Assembly: GCF_029892845.1 (NCBI RefSeq) | Contig: NZ_JARXVT010000003.1 | Location: 62,001 to 126,000 of the forward strand | Reading direction: 5' to 3' | Source: Aurantimicrobium minutum | GTDB lineage: Bacteria > Actinomycetota > Actinomycetes > Actinomycetales > Microbacteriaceae | DNA: 64,000 bases | Shown here: positions 1-10,333 of the stretch, piece by piece | Layout of the letters: the number at the start of each line of letters is the position of its first letter | Numbering within the stretch: position 1 is the first letter of the stretch | Notes under the pieces: model-generated | What the model was told of the DNA's origin: nothing | Database searches by the model: none | Seen by the model: only the letters and a program-made list of their open reading frames with translations | Program-made: the position numbers and the translations under genes

Positions 1-562
1 TCTTGATGATGAGCGGGAGATTCACGCCAAGCCAGACCGCGATGGTCAGCTTGATCATCTCGGAGGGCTGGAATTGCACACCGATATCGAGCCAGTTACG
101 GTTACCACCGGATTCAACACCCAACGGCGTGAATACCAGGAGCTGCAGACCAATTGTGGAATACAGCGCAATGTTGGCCCACTTGCGATAGAAAACGAGG
201 GGCAAACGACTAATGCCCAGCATCACAGGTAGTGCGATGACGGCAGCACCTGCTTGCGTCAAGAAACCAACGAAGAAACCACCGCTTTGCAAGAACGAGT
301 CCACTGCTGAGGCAGAGAGCACCATGATCAAACCCAGGATCACAGTGAACAATGTCACCCCGGCAAGAAGATAGAAGTTGGGCGACTCGGCCCGGAACGC
401 AGTTCCCAGCTGAAAGCGGGTAGCAAGTCCGCCAGAGCGTGACGCCGAGGACGAGCTGGGTTGTGCTGCGCGACCAGTTGTTCTCCCGGGTGAACCAGGA
501 GCGGAGCTGCGAGGAGCAGAAGCCGGTCTGCGAGTGTTATTCGTGCGAGGCGGAGTCGCCAT
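1..562 (-). CDS. ftsW: FtsW, septal peptidoglycan polymerase (3' end outside window)
   Basis: SEDS-family glycosyltransferase that polymerises lipid II at the division septum with the partner transpeptidase FtsI. About 187 N-terminal codons lie in the window; the gene runs off the left edge. I translated it from an ATG at 562. The first 60 or so residues are a cytoplasmic Pro/Ser/Arg-rich tail. Hydrophobic segments follow (the first reads NFYLLAGVTLFTVILG), then the SEDS-typical stretch GNRNWLDIGVQFQPSEMIK. It overlaps the end of murD by 26 bases, so translation is probably coupled. The position after murD matches the standard dcw order. The identification is firm; the exact start is less so, because another in-frame start inside the low-complexity tail cannot be excluded. 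Confidence 0.93.
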   Translation of the reverse strand, partial: MATPPRTNNTRRPASAPRSSAPGSPGRTTGRAAQPSSSSASRSGGLATRFQLGTAFRAESPNFYLLAGVTLFTVILGLIMVLSASAVDSFLQSGGFFVGFLTQAGAAVIALPVMLGISRLPLVFYRKWANIALYSTIGLQLLVFTPLGVESGGNRNWLDIGVQFQPSEMIKLTIAVWLGVNLPLIIK

Positions 563-2036
563 CCGCCTCACCTCCAACTTTGTTTCGAACTGCTTGAGCG
601 AAAAGGCGTCCTCGCTCGGCATAATCAGTGAATTGATCCATCGAAGCTGCAGCTGGAGCCAATAACACCACGTCACCGCTGTGGGCTAAGTCTGCGGCCA
701 AGTTCACGGCATGAACCATGACATGACTAGTGTCATCCGCCTCAACCTCGAGCACGGTGACCCCGGGCGCGTGTCGCTCGAATGCCGCTGTGACAGGTTC
801 ACGGTCAACGCCGATGATCACAGCACCTCGCAAGCGATGAGCATGACGAGAAACGAGCTCATCAATGTTGACGCCCTTGAGTAAACCGCCCACAATCCAC
901 ACGATGGACTGGTTGGCAGTCAAGGAAGCATCTGCTGCGTGAGGGTTTGTTGCTTTAGAGTCGTCGATCCAAGTGATATCTCCCACCGAAGCAACAACTT
1001 CGTTGCGGTGTGAATCCAAGCTGAACGTCTTCAGGGCCTCATAGATTGCCTCTGTAGGTGCACCGAAAGATCGTGCCAGCGCACTGGCAGCAAGTATGTT
1101 GGCCACGATGTGAGGAGCAGCTAAGCCCCGCTCTTCCAGGTCGCGGATGGTGGTGATTTCCAGAGCAGTGGAGTGGCGGTCATCCAGGAAGGCACGGTCA
1201 CACAAGATGCCATCGACGACACCCAGGTCACTCTTACCCGGTGCCCCCAAATCGAACCCGATAGCTCGGGCTCCCTCCATCACGTCAGCGTTTTCCACCA
1301 TGCGTTCAGTGAGCTTGTCTGCTTTGTTATAAACACACGCAACCTGAGTGTTTTCAAAAATCTTGGCCTTGGCAGCAACATAGGCTTCAAAAGATCCGTG
1401 CCAGTCCAGGTGGTCATCGGCGATGTTGAGCACAGCTGCTGAATAGGGATAGACACCGGTCATCCAGTGCAGTTGATAACTGGAGAGCTCCACCACAAAG
1501 ACATCGAAACCTTGAGGATCACGAACCGCGTCAAGGACTGGAACACCGATGTTCCCACAGGGGGCAACGCGGAACCCAGCTGCGGCGAGCATGGCTGCAG
1601 TGAGCTGAACAGTCGTGGTTTTTCCATTGGTTCCGGTAACCATCAGCCATTGTGCTGTATTGACTTTGTCCCGCACACGCCAAGCAAGTTCAATGTCTCC
1701 CCAAATTGGGATGTTGCGTTCTGCCGCCCAGAGGAGAATCTTGTGATCAGGGTGATAGCCGGGTGAGACCACAATCAACTCTGGAGCAAACTCGATCAGT
1801 TCATGAGGAACATCTTCCCCACTTCGCTCTTGCACGTAGGTTGCACCGATGACATCCACCATGGTGATGCGCAGTTCTTCCGCACCAGCAGCGACCACCA
1901 TGACCTGCGCGCCCAACTCGGCGAGAGTATCCACGACAGAGAATCCGGTGACTCCGAGACCCAAAACACCAACACGCAGCCCTGACCAGTCGGCATGCCA
2001 ACTTGTCAGAACAGAGAGATCGCGAGGCGAAGCCAT
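537..2036 (-). CDS. murD: MurD, UDP-MurNAc-L-Ala:D-Glu ligase
   Basis: Cytoplasmic Mur ligase that adds D-glutamate to UDP-MurNAc-L-alanine using ATP. The 499-residue product (family usual 440-500) begins MASPRDLSVLTSWH and has an N-terminal Rossmann-like UDP-binding segment (VGVLGLGVTGFSV). The ATP loop VTGTNGKTTT lies near residue 132, and the central and C-terminal ligase domains carry DDSKATNPHAA. The open frame extends upstream to 2129 inside mraY, but that extension is Ser/Arg-rich and unlike MurD. I chose the ATG at 2036, 10 bases after the mraY stop and preceded by a GGA-type ribosome site. It lies in the uninterrupted mur operon and overlaps ftsW downstream. Confidence 0.95.
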   Translation of the reverse strand: MASPRDLSVLTSWHADWSGLRVGVLGLGVTGFSVVDTLAELGAQVMVVAAGAEELRITMVDVIGATYVQERSGEDVPHELIEFAPELIVVSPGYHPDHKILLWAAERNIPIWGDIELAWRVRDKVNTAQWLMVTGTNGKTTTVQLTAAMLAAAGFRVAPCGNIGVPVLDAVRDPQGFDVFVVELSSYQLHWMTGVYPYSAAVLNIADDHLDWHGSFEAYVAAKAKIFENTQVACVYNKADKLTERMVENADVMEGARAIGFDLGAPGKSDLGVVDGILCDRAFLDDRHSTALEITTIRDLEERGLAAPHIVANILAASALARSFGAPTEAIYEALKTFSLDSHRNEVVASVGDITWIDDSKATNPHAADASLTANQSIVWIVGGLLKGVNIDELVSRHAHRLRGAVIIGVDREPVTAAFERHAPGVTVLEVEADDTSHVMVHAVNLAADLAHSGDVVLLAPAAASMDQFTDYAERGRLFAQAVRNKVGGEADGDSASHE

Positions 2037-2046
2037 GAGGATCCGA

Positions 2047-3141
2047 CTAGCGGGTGAGCCACTCGAGGTAGAACATGCCCACACCCGTGATAACGAACAG
2101 TGCCGAGATAATCCAGAAGCGGACCACAACGGTCACTTCAGCCCAGCCCTTGAGCTCAAAGTGGTGGTGAATAGGTGACATCAGGAAGATGCGCTTACCC
2201 TTTGTCAGCTTGAAATAGCCGCGCTGAACGATAACCGAGCCCGTGTCGATGACGAACAGACCTGCAAGAACAACAAGAAGAAGTTCGGTCTGGCTGAGGA
2301 TAGCCAGGGCAGCTAGTGCACCACCGAGAGCCATAGAGCCAGTGTCTCCCAGGAAGATTTGTGCAGGTGACGTGTTCCACCACAGGAACCCAATCAAACC
2401 GCCCACGATGGCGGCAGCAACGATGGCGAGATCCAGAGGATCGCGCACGTCATAACACTTGTACGCAACCTGAGGGTCGAGACGACCACTGAAGCAGGAC
2501 TGGTTCTGCTGCCAGAAATTGATAATGACAAAGGAACCAATAGTGAAGATCGATGCACCTGTTGCGAGGCCATCAAGACCGTCGGTGAGGTTCACGGCGT
2601 TGGAGGTACTGGTCACGATCAAGATAATCCAGACCAGGAAAGCTGCGATAGCCAGTCCCCCACCGAGCACCGCAAAGTTGAAGTGAGTGTTTCGGATGAA
2701 AGAAATACTCATTGACGCTGGCGTGACACCGTTTTCGTCGGGGAAGTTGATTGCAAGCAACGCGAAGACAACAGCAACGATTACTTGTCCGAAAACCTTG
2801 GGCCAGCCAGAGAGTCCCAGGGAACGCTGCTTGTGGGTCTTGATGAAGTCATCAACGAAGCCCACCAGACCTAGGCCCGTCATGAGGAAAAGCACCAAGA
2901 TGGCAGGAAGTTCGATGGTGGAGCCGGTGAGAAGAGAAGCCAAGAAGTAGGACAAGATGACGCCCACAACGACGACGATGCCGCCCATGGTGGGTGTGCC
3001 CTTTTTCGCGTGGTGAGCGTCGGGGCCGCCATCACTAATGAATTGGCCCCAGCCAACGCGACGGAAGATTCGGATGAAGACTGGAGTCATCAACAATGTG
3101 AAGAGCAGCGAGAGCGCGCCGGCGAGAAGTAGGGTACTCAC
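2047..3141 (-). CDS. mraY: MraY, phospho-MurNAc-pentapeptide translocase
   Basis: Integral membrane enzyme that transfers phospho-MurNAc-pentapeptide to undecaprenyl phosphate, making lipid I. The product has 364 residues, about ten hydrophobic segments, the cytoplasmic-loop motif VGFVDDFIK, the [10 protein letters not shown] motif and a C-terminal [13 protein letters not shown] segment containing the family's HHH cluster. The GTG start at 3141 overlaps the murF stop as GTGA, a translational-coupling arrangement. Length and motifs agree with the family and nothing looks degraded. Confidence 0.97.
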   Translation of the reverse strand: MSTLLLAGALSLLFTLLMTPVFIRIFRRVGWGQFISDGGPDAHHAKKGTPTMGGIVVVVGVILSYFLASLLTGSTIELPAILVLFLMTGLGLVGFVDDFIKTHKQRSLGLSGWPKVFGQVIVAVVFALLAINFPDENGVTPASMSISFIRNTHFNFAVLGGGLAIAAFLVWIILIVTSTSNAVNLTDGLDGLATGASIFTIGSFVIINFWQQNQSCFSGRLDPQVAYKCYDVRDPLDLAIVAAAIVGGLIGFLWWNTSPAQIFLGDTGSMALGGALAALAILSQTELLLVVLAGLFVIDTGSVIVQRGYFKLTKGKRIFLMSPIHHHFELKGWAEVTVVVRFWIISALFVITGVGMFYLEWLTR

Positions 3142-4544
3142 GCGTATGCCTCTCCTAGTCGATCGCCAAGGAACCGGAGCTTCGCCGAGTTCGACGATTT
3201 CACCAGAACGATGTCACCTGCAGTAATCAGGCTCGATAGGTAATCGTAAGCCTCATCTGGGGTCGAGTAGAACTTCGACTCACCGTCCCAAGAACCCTCG
3301 TTGATCGCAGAAATATGGAGTCTGCGTGCACCATCGCCAACAACAACAAGTTGGTCAATACCGAGGCGAACAATCAACAGTGCGAGATTGTCTTGTTCTT
3401 CACCGGCATATTCGCCCAGCTCAGCCATTTCTCCCAGAACAGCAATGGTTCGATTCTCGGGACCAGCAACCTGACGCAATGTCTTCAATGCGGCAGCCAT
3501 GGAGTCAGGGCTGGCGTTATACGCGTCATTGATGACCGTCACACCGTTTCCACCCATCAGTTCCATCCGCCAGTGTTCAGCGCGGGTTACTGATTGCAAA
3601 GACGAGACGATGAGGTCTAGATCGAAGCCCAATTCCAGAGCAACTGCTGCGGCAGCGGCAGCATTCATGGCGTGATGCTCCCCCAACACTTTGAAGCTCA
3701 CATGTGCGTGCCCAACGGGGGTGTGCAATTCAAATTCAGTTCCGGAAATGGAGGAAACGATGTCCGAGACCCTCACATCAGCAGAAGGGTTGTGACCAAA
3801 GGTGATCACCTTGCCGGGGGCAGCAGATTCCATGGACATCACGCGGGGGTCATCGATGTTCAGGATGGTGACGCCCTCTGAGCCCAGGGATTCAACGAGC
3901 TCACGCTTGGATTCAACCGTGACGTCAACCCCACCAAATTCTCCAGCGTGGGCCAAGCCGACCATGAGCACAACCGCGATATCAGGCTGAACCATGCCTG
4001 TCAGGCGAGAAATATGCCCCTTGCCACTGGCGCCCAGTTCGAGGACGAGATAGCGAGTATCTTCGGTGATCTTCAACATAGTGATGGGTGCGCCCACCTC
4101 GTTGTTGAAAGAGTCACGAGGAAAAACTGTGAGTCCCACCTGCTCACACATCGTGGCCACAAGATTCTTGGTGGTGGTTTTCCCGTTGGAGCCGGTGATG
4201 CCCACAACCGTGAGTTGTCCTGCAGCTCTCACTCGTGCCACAACCTCTGTTGCCAACGCCCCCATAGCCACGACGGTATCTGGAACAACAATCTGTGGGG
4301 CTGCGATATCAACCTCGTGATCGACGATCACCACGGCAGCACCGTTCTCAACCGCTGCAGGAACAAACAAGTGACCGTCGGTGAACTCTCCTGGCTTTGC
4401 CACAAAAATATCTCCGGGAGTAATCAGACGTGAATCAGTGTCGGTCAAACCCGTGACTGCTGTTTCTGCCGTCGCGCCAGAAGAACCCAACACCAGTGTT
4501 CCGGACATGGTCGCAGCAATATCTGCCAAGGTCATCGAAATCAT
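3138..4544 (-). CDS. murF: MurF, UDP-MurNAc-tripeptide:D-Ala-D-Ala ligase
   Basis: Adds D-alanyl-D-alanine to the UDP-MurNAc tripeptide in the cytoplasm, completing the pentapeptide. The product has 468 residues. The N-terminal domain recognises the UDP substrate, the ATP-binding loop [12 protein letters not shown] lies near residue 116, and the ligase signature [12 protein letters not shown] is in the middle third. The ATG at 4544 overlaps the murE stop (ATGA). A second in-frame ATG three codons later ([12 protein letters not shown]) is an equally possible start. It is followed by mraY with a four-base overlap. Confidence 0.96.
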   Translation of the reverse strand: MISMTLADIAATMSGTLVLGSSGATAETAVTGLTDTDSRLITPGDIFVAKPGEFTDGHLFVPAAVENGAAVVIVDHEVDIAAPQIVVPDTVVAMGALATEVVARVRAAGQLTVVGITGSNGKTTTKNLVATMCEQVGLTVFPRDSFNNEVGAPITMLKITEDTRYLVLELGASGKGHISRLTGMVQPDIAVVLMVGLAHAGEFGGVDVTVESKRELVESLGSEGVTILNIDDPRVMSMESAAPGKVITFGHNPSADVRVSDIVSSISGTEFELHTPVGHAHVSFKVLGEHHAMNAAAAAAVALELGFDLDLIVSSLQSVTRAEHWRMELMGGNGVTVINDAYNASPDSMAAALKTLRQVAGPENRTIAVLGEMAELGEYAGEEQDNLALLIVRLGIDQLVVVGDGARRLHISAINEGSWDGESKFYSTPDEAYDYLSSLITAGDIVLVKSSNSAKLRFLGDRLGEAYA

Positions 4545-6115
4545 GACGTGTGGTCCCCTCGAGGTGAATAGCCTGCCTCGCGCAGAGCACTGTGTATTTC
4601 TTCACGGAAGTTGAAGGGAATACTTCCGCTGGCAACTTCTTGCTCAACTTCGTGCCCAGGTCCGGCATAAACAATGGCATCCCCGGCACCAGCTTCAGAA
4701 ATAGCTCGCGCAATAGCGCTGCGCACGTCGCCTTCTTCAATGATCAGAGCGGTTGAATGGGCAGACTCTGCCCCCTCACGAAGTGCGCTCCGAATCATTG
4801 CTGGATCTTCTGAGCGTGGGTGATAATCAGTGATCACGACAACATCAGCACCAGTGGCGGCAATCTTTCCCATGGCAGGACGTTTGGTGGTGTCTCGATC
4901 GCCATCGGCACCAAAGAGGAACACCACCTTGCCAGTGGTGACTGCTCGGACAGCTGTCAACAAGCTAGTAAATGCTTCCGGGGTGTGGCCGTAATCAAGA
5001 TAGAAAACAGGACCTTCATCACCAGAGACAATTTCGGTGCGACCAGGAACCACAACGTCGATCTGCCCAGTTGCACTGAGGGCATGTGCAATGTGTTCAA
5101 GATCAAAGCCGGACTCCACCAGTATGACAATGGCCAATGCTGCATTGGAAGCCATAAAACTGCCCAGGAGCGGGACGGAGGTGGTGAGTTCTCGTCCGTC
5201 GGGCCCTTGCAGGACAAAAGAGGTTGCTCGCTGAGTTTGGGACGTAACCGTCATCTTCCAGTGTGCTGTTTCCCAGCCCACTGAATTAGGAATCGTTGCC
5301 AACGTGGTGATGGGGATATGCGTTTCACCAGCAAGGCGAACACCCCACTGATCATCCACGGTGATGACACCCCTGCTGGCCACATCTGAGCTAAAGAGTT
5401 GCGCCTTTGCTGCGTAATAATCTTCAAAGTCTGCGTAATCATCGAGGTGATCGTGGCTGAGGTTGGTGAAGCCAACCACGTCGAAATAAATTCCGTCTAC
5501 GCGATGACGGGTCATCGCCTGTGCAGAAACCTCGAGGCACACTGCACGAACAGACGACTCACGCATTCGGGCGAGCAGAGCGTGAACCTCAGTGGATTCT
5601 GGGGTGGTGAGGCCACTGATCATGGCCACATCACCTATGCGGCGCTCCGCAGTAGAACTGAGCCCGCTCTTGAGCCCAAGTTGGCTCAGCAGCGCGGACA
5701 GGATGTAGACCACGGAAGTCTTACCGTTCGTTCCGGTCACACCAAAGACAGTGGCATCAACTTCTTGGGTGCGATAAATCCAGGATGCAATGTGGCCGAG
5801 GGATTCACGAACCTTTGACACAACAACAATGGGGATGCCGCAGCCCTGAGCAATCTCTGAGCCTGCAGCATCGGTGAGAAGGGCAACAGCACCTGCCGCA
5901 ATTGCTGAATCCACAAAGCTGGCACCGTGAACCTTGGCACCGGGCATACCCACAAAGATGTCGCCGGGGCGCACATCCTTCGTGGTGAGAGTAATTCCCG
6001 TGACCTCGAGGTCATCCAGGGAATCGGTAGAGGTCAGTCCAAGTTCTGTAACGAGTCCCGCCAGCGCTCGAGGCTGGGGATGCTCAGGCCTTAAGGACCC
6101 AACAAAAGCACCCAC
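4541..6115 (-). CDS. murE: MurE, UDP-MurNAc-dipeptide:diamino-acid ligase
   Basis: Adds the third (diamino) residue of the peptidoglycan stem peptide. The product has 524 residues, with the ATP loop VTGTNGKTS near residue 123 and the C-terminal Mur ligase domain FGADGDRDTTKRP. The GTG start at 6115 has an AGGAAAGGTGG ribosome site upstream. The residues that choose the substrate are interesting. Meso-DAP-adding enzymes have DNPR, whereas this protein reads DYHPR at about residues 430-434, followed by SEDP. That departure agrees with the lysine, ornithine or diaminobutyrate type cell walls of Microbacteriaceae, but which residue is used cannot be read from sequence alone. Confidence 0.95.
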   Translation of the reverse strand: MGAFVGSLRPEHPQPRALAGLVTELGLTSTDSLDDLEVTGITLTTKDVRPGDIFVGMPGAKVHGASFVDSAIAAGAVALLTDAAGSEIAQGCGIPIVVVSKVRESLGHIASWIYRTQEVDATVFGVTGTNGKTSVVYILSALLSQLGLKSGLSSTAERRIGDVAMISGLTTPESTEVHALLARMRESSVRAVCLEVSAQAMTRHRVDGIYFDVVGFTNLSHDHLDDYADFEDYYAAKAQLFSSDVASRGVITVDDQWGVRLAGETHIPITTLATIPNSVGWETAHWKMTVTSQTQRATSFVLQGPDGRELTTSVPLLGSFMASNAALAIVILVESGFDLEHIAHALSATGQIDVVVPGRTEIVSGDEGPVFYLDYGHTPEAFTSLLTAVRAVTTGKVVFLFGADGDRDTTKRPAMGKIAATGADVVVITDYHPRSEDPAMIRSALREGAESAHSTALIIEEGDVRSAIARAISEAGAGDAIVYAGPGHEVEQEVASGSIPFNFREEIHSALREAGYSPRGDHTS

Positions 6116-6157
6116 GCGAGCACCACCTTTCCTTGCCTCAAGTCTAAGACCGTTCAG

Positions 6158-7930
6158 CTATTGGAAGCGGATTGGGAAGTCCGGTGCTTCACCCTGTGAT
6201 GGCTTGATGCGGTAACGCTTGATGACCTGTTGCTCAATTGCCTTGAATACAGGAGGACAGACCATCGAAGTGAACGTAATCTTCGGTTCAGCAATTACAA
6301 CCGTAATGATGTATTGCGGGTCATCAGCAGGAACCATTCCCATGTTGGAAACAACATATTCAGCCTTATATCCACCCGCGCCATCGGGCTGCTGTGCAGT
6401 ACCCGTCTTCATCGCAACTCGGTATCCAGGAACAGTAACTTCCTTGGTAATCCATCCCTTAGTCACGAAGTTTTCCATCATTCCGATCACAGTTTTCGCT
6501 GATTCTGGCTTGATCACTTGAGTAGTTTCAAGAACATCGGGCTTCACCACTGTTCCATCTGGCAAAGTGCAACTCTCCACCAAAGTGGCAGGGATGAGCT
6601 TTCCATTGTTAGCGATGGCTTGATAGGCACTCGACATCTGAATCGCGGTAGTTGCAACACCCTGACCGAAGGTGACGGTGTAGTGGGTCTGGTTATCCCA
6701 CGCATCAGAGGAGGCCAAAATACCTGCGGATTCCGCAGGATATCCGGCAGCAGAAACGGAAGACAAGCCAAACTTCAACATGTAGTCATAACGCTGATCC
6801 GGTGCCAATGTGTCACCGAGCTGGGACATTCCCACGTTAGAAGACTGTTCCAAAACTCCGGTCAAGGTAAGCGGCAAAGTTCCGTGCATCACGGCATCTG
6901 TCACTTCAGCACCATTGGGGAATTTCATGTAATAGGGATCCCAGACTTGAGTTTCTGGGGTGGCCAATCCGGTATCAATCAACATTGATGCCGTGATGGG
7001 CTTCATGGTTGAACCGGGCTCATAAGGGCTCATGAACGCGCGAGAACCACGGTTGGAATCATCGGTGGCATCAACGTTGTTGGGATCAAGTGTTGGGTAA
7101 TCCGCTACTGCAAGAAGCTTGCCTGTCTTGGCCTCTTGGACAACAGCGATACCCCACTCTGCCGAGTACTTGTCTACTTGTTTAGCGAGGGACTGCTGAA
7201 CAAACCACTGCAGATCTGAATCAATAGTGAGCTTCAGAGTGCCACCGTTCTGGCTTTTCACACTGGTGACAGTGCTGCCGGGGATCCTGACACCATCAGC
7301 ACCTCGCTGGTACATCTCTTCGCCGTTGACGCCAGCAACACAGCTGTCCCAACCCGATTCAATGCCGGCCTGGGCCGAACCATCTGCTCCAACGAATCCG
7401 AGCAAGTTACCTGCCACAGCACCGTTGGGATAGGTGCGACCAGGTGCCTGTTCATAGAACAACCACGGGATTTCGAGCGCGTTGAGTGCCCTGAAGGTGT
7501 CTACATCAACAGCCTTCTTGATGTAGGCAAAGTCTGATTTGGGGTTTTCTGCCAGGGCATCAGCAATGATTTTGAGAATTTCTTCAGGCTTCTGCCCCGT
7601 CAATGTGCCAATCTCAATGGCAGCTTGCTGCGGAGTGATGGTCACTTCAGAGCGGTCAGTTTGGCGTAAGAAATCTTTGGCGTTCTTTGGTGAGACAGTG
7701 ACGTTGTACCGCATCACACTGTCTGCAAGAACAGTTCCGTTCTTATCCGTGATCTGACCACGCTTGGAATACACCGTGGTAGGAATAGAACGTTTATCAA
7801 CTGACTGCTGGGTCAGTGCCGCAGCCTGAATAACTTGGATATCTATCAGTCGGATGACAAAAACTGCGACTAAGAAAACCACAAACGCCAGCACAAGAGT
7901 TGCGCGGAATTTGACCGGGTTGGTTCTCAC
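6158..7930 (-). CDS. ftsI: FtsI / PBP2b-type septal transpeptidase
   Basis: Class B penicillin-binding protein that cross-links septal peptidoglycan with FtsW. The product has 590 residues, with one N-terminal membrane anchor (ATLVLAFVVFLVAVFVIRL), a pedestal dimerisation domain and a transpeptidase domain. The active-site set is complete: STMK (near residue 307), SSN and KTGT (near residue 507). The GTG start at 7930 lies 48 bases after the ftsL stop. This is the standard position between ftsL and murE in the dcw cluster. Confidence 0.96.
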   Translation of the reverse strand: MRTNPVKFRATLVLAFVVFLVAVFVIRLIDIQVIQAAALTQQSVDKRSIPTTVYSKRGQITDKNGTVLADSVMRYNVTVSPKNAKDFLRQTDRSEVTITPQQAAIEIGTLTGQKPEEILKIIADALAENPKSDFAYIKKAVDVDTFRALNALEIPWLFYEQAPGRTYPNGAVAGNLLGFVGADGSAQAGIESGWDSCVAGVNGEEMYQRGADGVRIPGSTVTSVKSQNGGTLKLTIDSDLQWFVQQSLAKQVDKYSAEWGIAVVQEAKTGKLLAVADYPTLDPNNVDATDDSNRGSRAFMSPYEPGSTMKPITASMLIDTGLATPETQVWDPYYMKFPNGAEVTDAVMHGTLPLTLTGVLEQSSNVGMSQLGDTLAPDQRYDYMLKFGLSSVSAAGYPAESAGILASSDAWDNQTHYTVTFGQGVATTAIQMSSAYQAIANNGKLIPATLVESCTLPDGTVVKPDVLETTQVIKPESAKTVIGMMENFVTKGWITKEVTVPGYRVAMKTGTAQQPDGAGGYKAEYVVSNMGMVPADDPQYIITVVIAEPKITFTSMVCPPVFKAIEQQVIKRYRIKPSQGEAPDFPIRFQ

Positions 7931-7978
7931 ACAAGTTCCTTATAACTGCTGGCGTGGAGCGGAGCTTTCAGCCCACAC

Positions 7979-8710
7979 TTAGCGCGTAGCGACACCAGGA
8001 AGGCCGTTGGTCAAAGCTACCGGCCCAGCTGGAACAGCTGCGGCAGGCGCGCTGTCAGTCACTGGAGCGGTCTTGGCGGCTTCAGCAGCTGCCTTCTTTG
8101 CGGCTGCTGCCTTTGCTTCTGATTCCTTCTGGGTAACCAGAGTCACACCGGTCAGGAGAGAGTTAGGAACAGCTCCTTCAGCGCCTGCGATCAATCCAGA
8201 AGTGGCAGATGCGGGCTCAGGAGTTCCCAGGACTGCGCCATCAGACAAACGCAGGTAGACGGGGGTGCTGTTGTTGACCATGCCCAGGGCTTCAGCATTT
8301 GCTGCCAGGTTCTGTGGTGAAGACAAGCGGTCCAGATCCTGGTTCATGGTCTGGTAGCTGCGGCCAAGCTCTTTGTTCGACTGCTGCATGGCAGCAATTT
8401 CGTAGGCGCCCGACGCGACAGCAACAGAGAGAAGCAGGTTCGAAATGATGATTCCGAAAATGACACCCACGGTGACAATTGCATAAAAAACCTTGGGACG
8501 AGCTTTGCGCTGTGCACGAGTTGCTACAACCTGAATGGATGGACGCCACGCAGTTGCCTTGTTCAGTGAGGTACGCGCTTTGAGTGCGAGATTGCCCTGA
8601 ATGGTGGGAGATGATCCTCGCTGGGGTGCTGAAGGACGAGCGGAAGGCTTCGTTGCCATCTGTGGTCGAACCTGGGGACGTGAGATACGCGATGCGTTCA
8701 GGGAACTCAT
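7979..8710 (-). CDS. FtsL-position septum protein with long tails
   Basis: A bitopic membrane protein of 243 residues in the ftsL slot, between rsmH and ftsI. The N-terminal 80 residues are basic and Ser/Pro/Arg-rich, followed by one transmembrane segment ([20 protein letters not shown]). Next comes a short region that could form a coiled coil ([20 protein letters not shown]), matching the FtsL/DivIC plan. The last 60 residues are Ala/Lys/Pro-rich low complexity ([16 protein letters not shown]). FtsL is poorly conserved in sequence, so the call rests on position and topology. The ATG at 8710 overlaps the rsmH stop. Partners would be FtsB/DivIC and FtsQ, encoded outside the window. Confidence 0.75.
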   Translation of the reverse strand: MSSLNASRISRPQVRPQMATKPSARPSAPQRGSSPTIQGNLALKARTSLNKATAWRPSIQVVATRAQRKARPKVFYAIVTVGVIFGIIISNLLLSVAVASGAYEIAAMQQSNKELGRSYQTMNQDLDRLSSPQNLAANAEALGMVNNSTPVYLRLSDGAVLGTPEPASATSGLIAGAEGAVPNSLLTGVTLVTQKESEAKAAAAKKAAAEAAKTAPVTDSAPAAAVPAGPVALTNGLPGVATR

Positions 8711-9660
8711 GCAGCCTCCTTGATTCGTTCGGCTGCACGGAGACGAACAGGTGTTGCACGAGGGTTACGTGCCTTTTCTTCGTCGCTGGCCAGTTCTGCA
8801 CCACGAACGAGAAGTTTGAGTTCAGGCTTGAACTGCTCCAGCTCTACGGGAAGCCCCACAGGAGCTGACGAAGCAGCACCTGTCTGCAGGAATCCCTTGA
8901 CAATGCGGTCTTCGAGCGACTGGTAAGACATGACCACGATTCGACCGCCCACGGCCAGTGTGCTCAGTGCTGCAGGGATAGCTGTTTCGAGTACAGAGAG
9001 CTCCTGGTTCACCTCGATACGAAGTGCCTGAAAGACGCGCTTGGCGGGGTGACCCGAGTGAGACAAAGCTGCAGGTGTAGCCACGGTGAGAATGTGCACC
9101 AGCTGGCCCGAGCGGATAATGGGCTCAACCGCGCGGTTGGTCACAATTGCTTTGGCGTAACGCGCAGAGAGTTTCTCATCCCCGTACTTGTGGAAGATGT
9201 TGCGCAGTTCGTGTTCGCTGTAGGTCGCAATGACATCAGCCGCGGTGATTCCCTCGGTCTGGTTCATGCGCATGTCCAGCGGTGCATCCTGCGAATAAGC
9301 GAATCCGCGCTCTGCCCGATCTAGCTGAAGTGAGGAGACGCCAAGATCAAACAGAATTCCGTCAACGGAAGAGATGCCCAAACCTTCGAGTGCATCCGCA
9401 ATTCCGTCATAGACGGTGTGAACCAGGTGAACACGATCACCGAAGCGAGCTAGACGCTCACCGGCAATGGCCAGAGCGTCGGTGTCGCGGTCCAAGCCCA
9501 CCAAGGTGAGTTCGGGGAAACGAGTCAAGAATGCCTCTGAGTGGCCGCCCATACCGAGCGTTGCATCAACAAGCACTGCTCCTGGTTTCTCGAGCGCAGG
9601 AGCAAGGAGCTCTACACAGCGTTCGAGGAGTACGGGGGTGTGAATGTCGTTGAGTGCCAT
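8707..9660 (-). CDS. rsmH: RsmH, 16S rRNA m4C1402 methyltransferase
   Basis: SAM-dependent enzyme that N4-methylates C1402 of 16S rRNA. The product has 317 residues and begins [13 protein letters not shown]; it has the SAM-binding motif [14 protein letters not shown], the motif [15 protein letters not shown] and a C-terminal [15 protein letters not shown] segment, all typical of MraW/RsmH. It is the second gene of the dcw cluster, 104 bases downstream of mraZ, and overlaps the ftsL-like gene by four bases. The ATG at 9660 gives a product that aligns with the family from the first residues. Confidence 0.97.
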   Translation of the reverse strand: MALNDIHTPVLLERCVELLAPALEKPGAVLVDATLGMGGHSEAFLTRFPELTLVGLDRDTDALAIAGERLARFGDRVHLVHTVYDGIADALEGLGISSVDGILFDLGVSSLQLDRAERGFAYSQDAPLDMRMNQTEGITAADVIATYSEHELRNIFHKYGDEKLSARYAKAIVTNRAVEPIIRSGQLVHILTVATPAALSHSGHPAKRVFQALRIEVNQELSVLETAIPAALSTLAVGGRIVVMSYQSLEDRIVKGFLQTGAASSAPVGLPVELEQFKPELKLLVRGAELASDEEKARNPRATPVRLRAAERIKEAA

Positions 9661-9764
9661 ATCGATTCTGGAACGAAGGCCCTAGATTCTGATCCCCATC
9701 CAGGTCAACCTGCTTCCGGGGAAGTGGAGTCAGGGTGCACAGGCTGGGAGTCAGAACCTACGGA

Positions 9765-10196
9765 CTAGAAAAGTCCAGGAATCACCTCCTCCGTGGTGTT
9801 GGAGAAGGCTTCTTCGTTGGCAGCGAGGTAGGTGTTCCAAGCCTCGGTGTCCCAAATCTCAACGCGGTTACCTGCACCAATGACGGTGAGGTCGCGATCC
9901 AGACCTGCATACTGACGCAGGTTGGCGGGGAGCGTGATGCGGTTCTGGCTGTCTGGAGTTTCTGAACTAGCTCCGGAGAGGAATACACGCAGGAAATCAC
10001 GAGCTGACTTGCTGGTGACCGGCGCCTGGCGGATTTTCTCGTGCAGGTCGTTGAACTCTGCAGCACTAAAGACGTAAAGGCAGTTCTCTTGACCGCGGGT
10101 CACAACAATGCCTTCAGCTAATTCATTGCGGAATTTAGCAGGCAGGATGACGCGTCCCTTGTCATCGAGCTTGGGTGAGTGGGTTCCTAAGAACAT
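9765..10196 (-). CDS. mraZ: MraZ, transcriptional regulator of the dcw cluster
   Basis: Ring-forming SpoVT/AbrB-fold DNA-binding protein that represses its own operon in several bacteria. The product has 143 residues with two tandem swapped-hairpin domains: N-terminal [20 protein letters not shown], and C-terminal [14 protein letters not shown]. An upstream GTG at 10205 is in frame, but it lies inside the ribosome site AAGGGGGTGA, so the ATG at 10196 is the better start. Three 10-base repeats matching the MraZ-box pattern lie 39-68 bases upstream, which suggests autoregulation. Confidence 0.95.
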   Translation of the reverse strand: MFLGTHSPKLDDKGRVILPAKFRNELAEGIVVTRGQENCLYVFSAAEFNDLHEKIRQAPVTSKSARDFLRVFLSGASSETPDSQNRITLPANLRQYAGLDRDLTVIGAGNRVEIWDTEAWNTYLAANEEAFSNTTEEVIPGLF

Positions 10197-10234
10197 CTGC
10201 GTCACCCCCTTTCACAACCGGCCTTGTTGGTAAT

Positions 10235-10264
10235 ATCTCCACTTTACTCCACTTCCAGCCACAA
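10235..10264 (-). promoter_or_regulatory. MraZ-box array upstream of mraZ
   Basis: On the minus strand three consecutive 10-base units read TTGTGGCTGG, AAGTGGAGTA, AAGTGGAGAT. Each carries a GTGG core with a one-helical-turn period, the pattern known for MraZ operators. The array lies between a possible -10 element and the mraZ ribosome site, so binding would block transcription. Confidence 0.75.
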
Positions 10265-10271
10265 GTGTTAA

Positions 10272-10303
10272 AAATTACCCACATTTTTGGCACGGCGTGT
10301 CGA
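10272..10303 (-). promoter_or_regulatory. Possible mraZ operon promoter
   Basis: On the minus strand TCGACA (10298-10303) is followed, 18-20 bases later, by overlapping hexamers GGTAAT/TAATTT (10272-10279). The predicted start point would fall just before the MraZ-box array. The match to consensus is only fair. The rest of the 10206-10427 gap holds the array, a terminator and A/T-rich sequence with no gene. Confidence 0.35.
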
Positions 10304-10333
10304 GTTATCCGCTAATTTACAGGGTTTAAGTAG

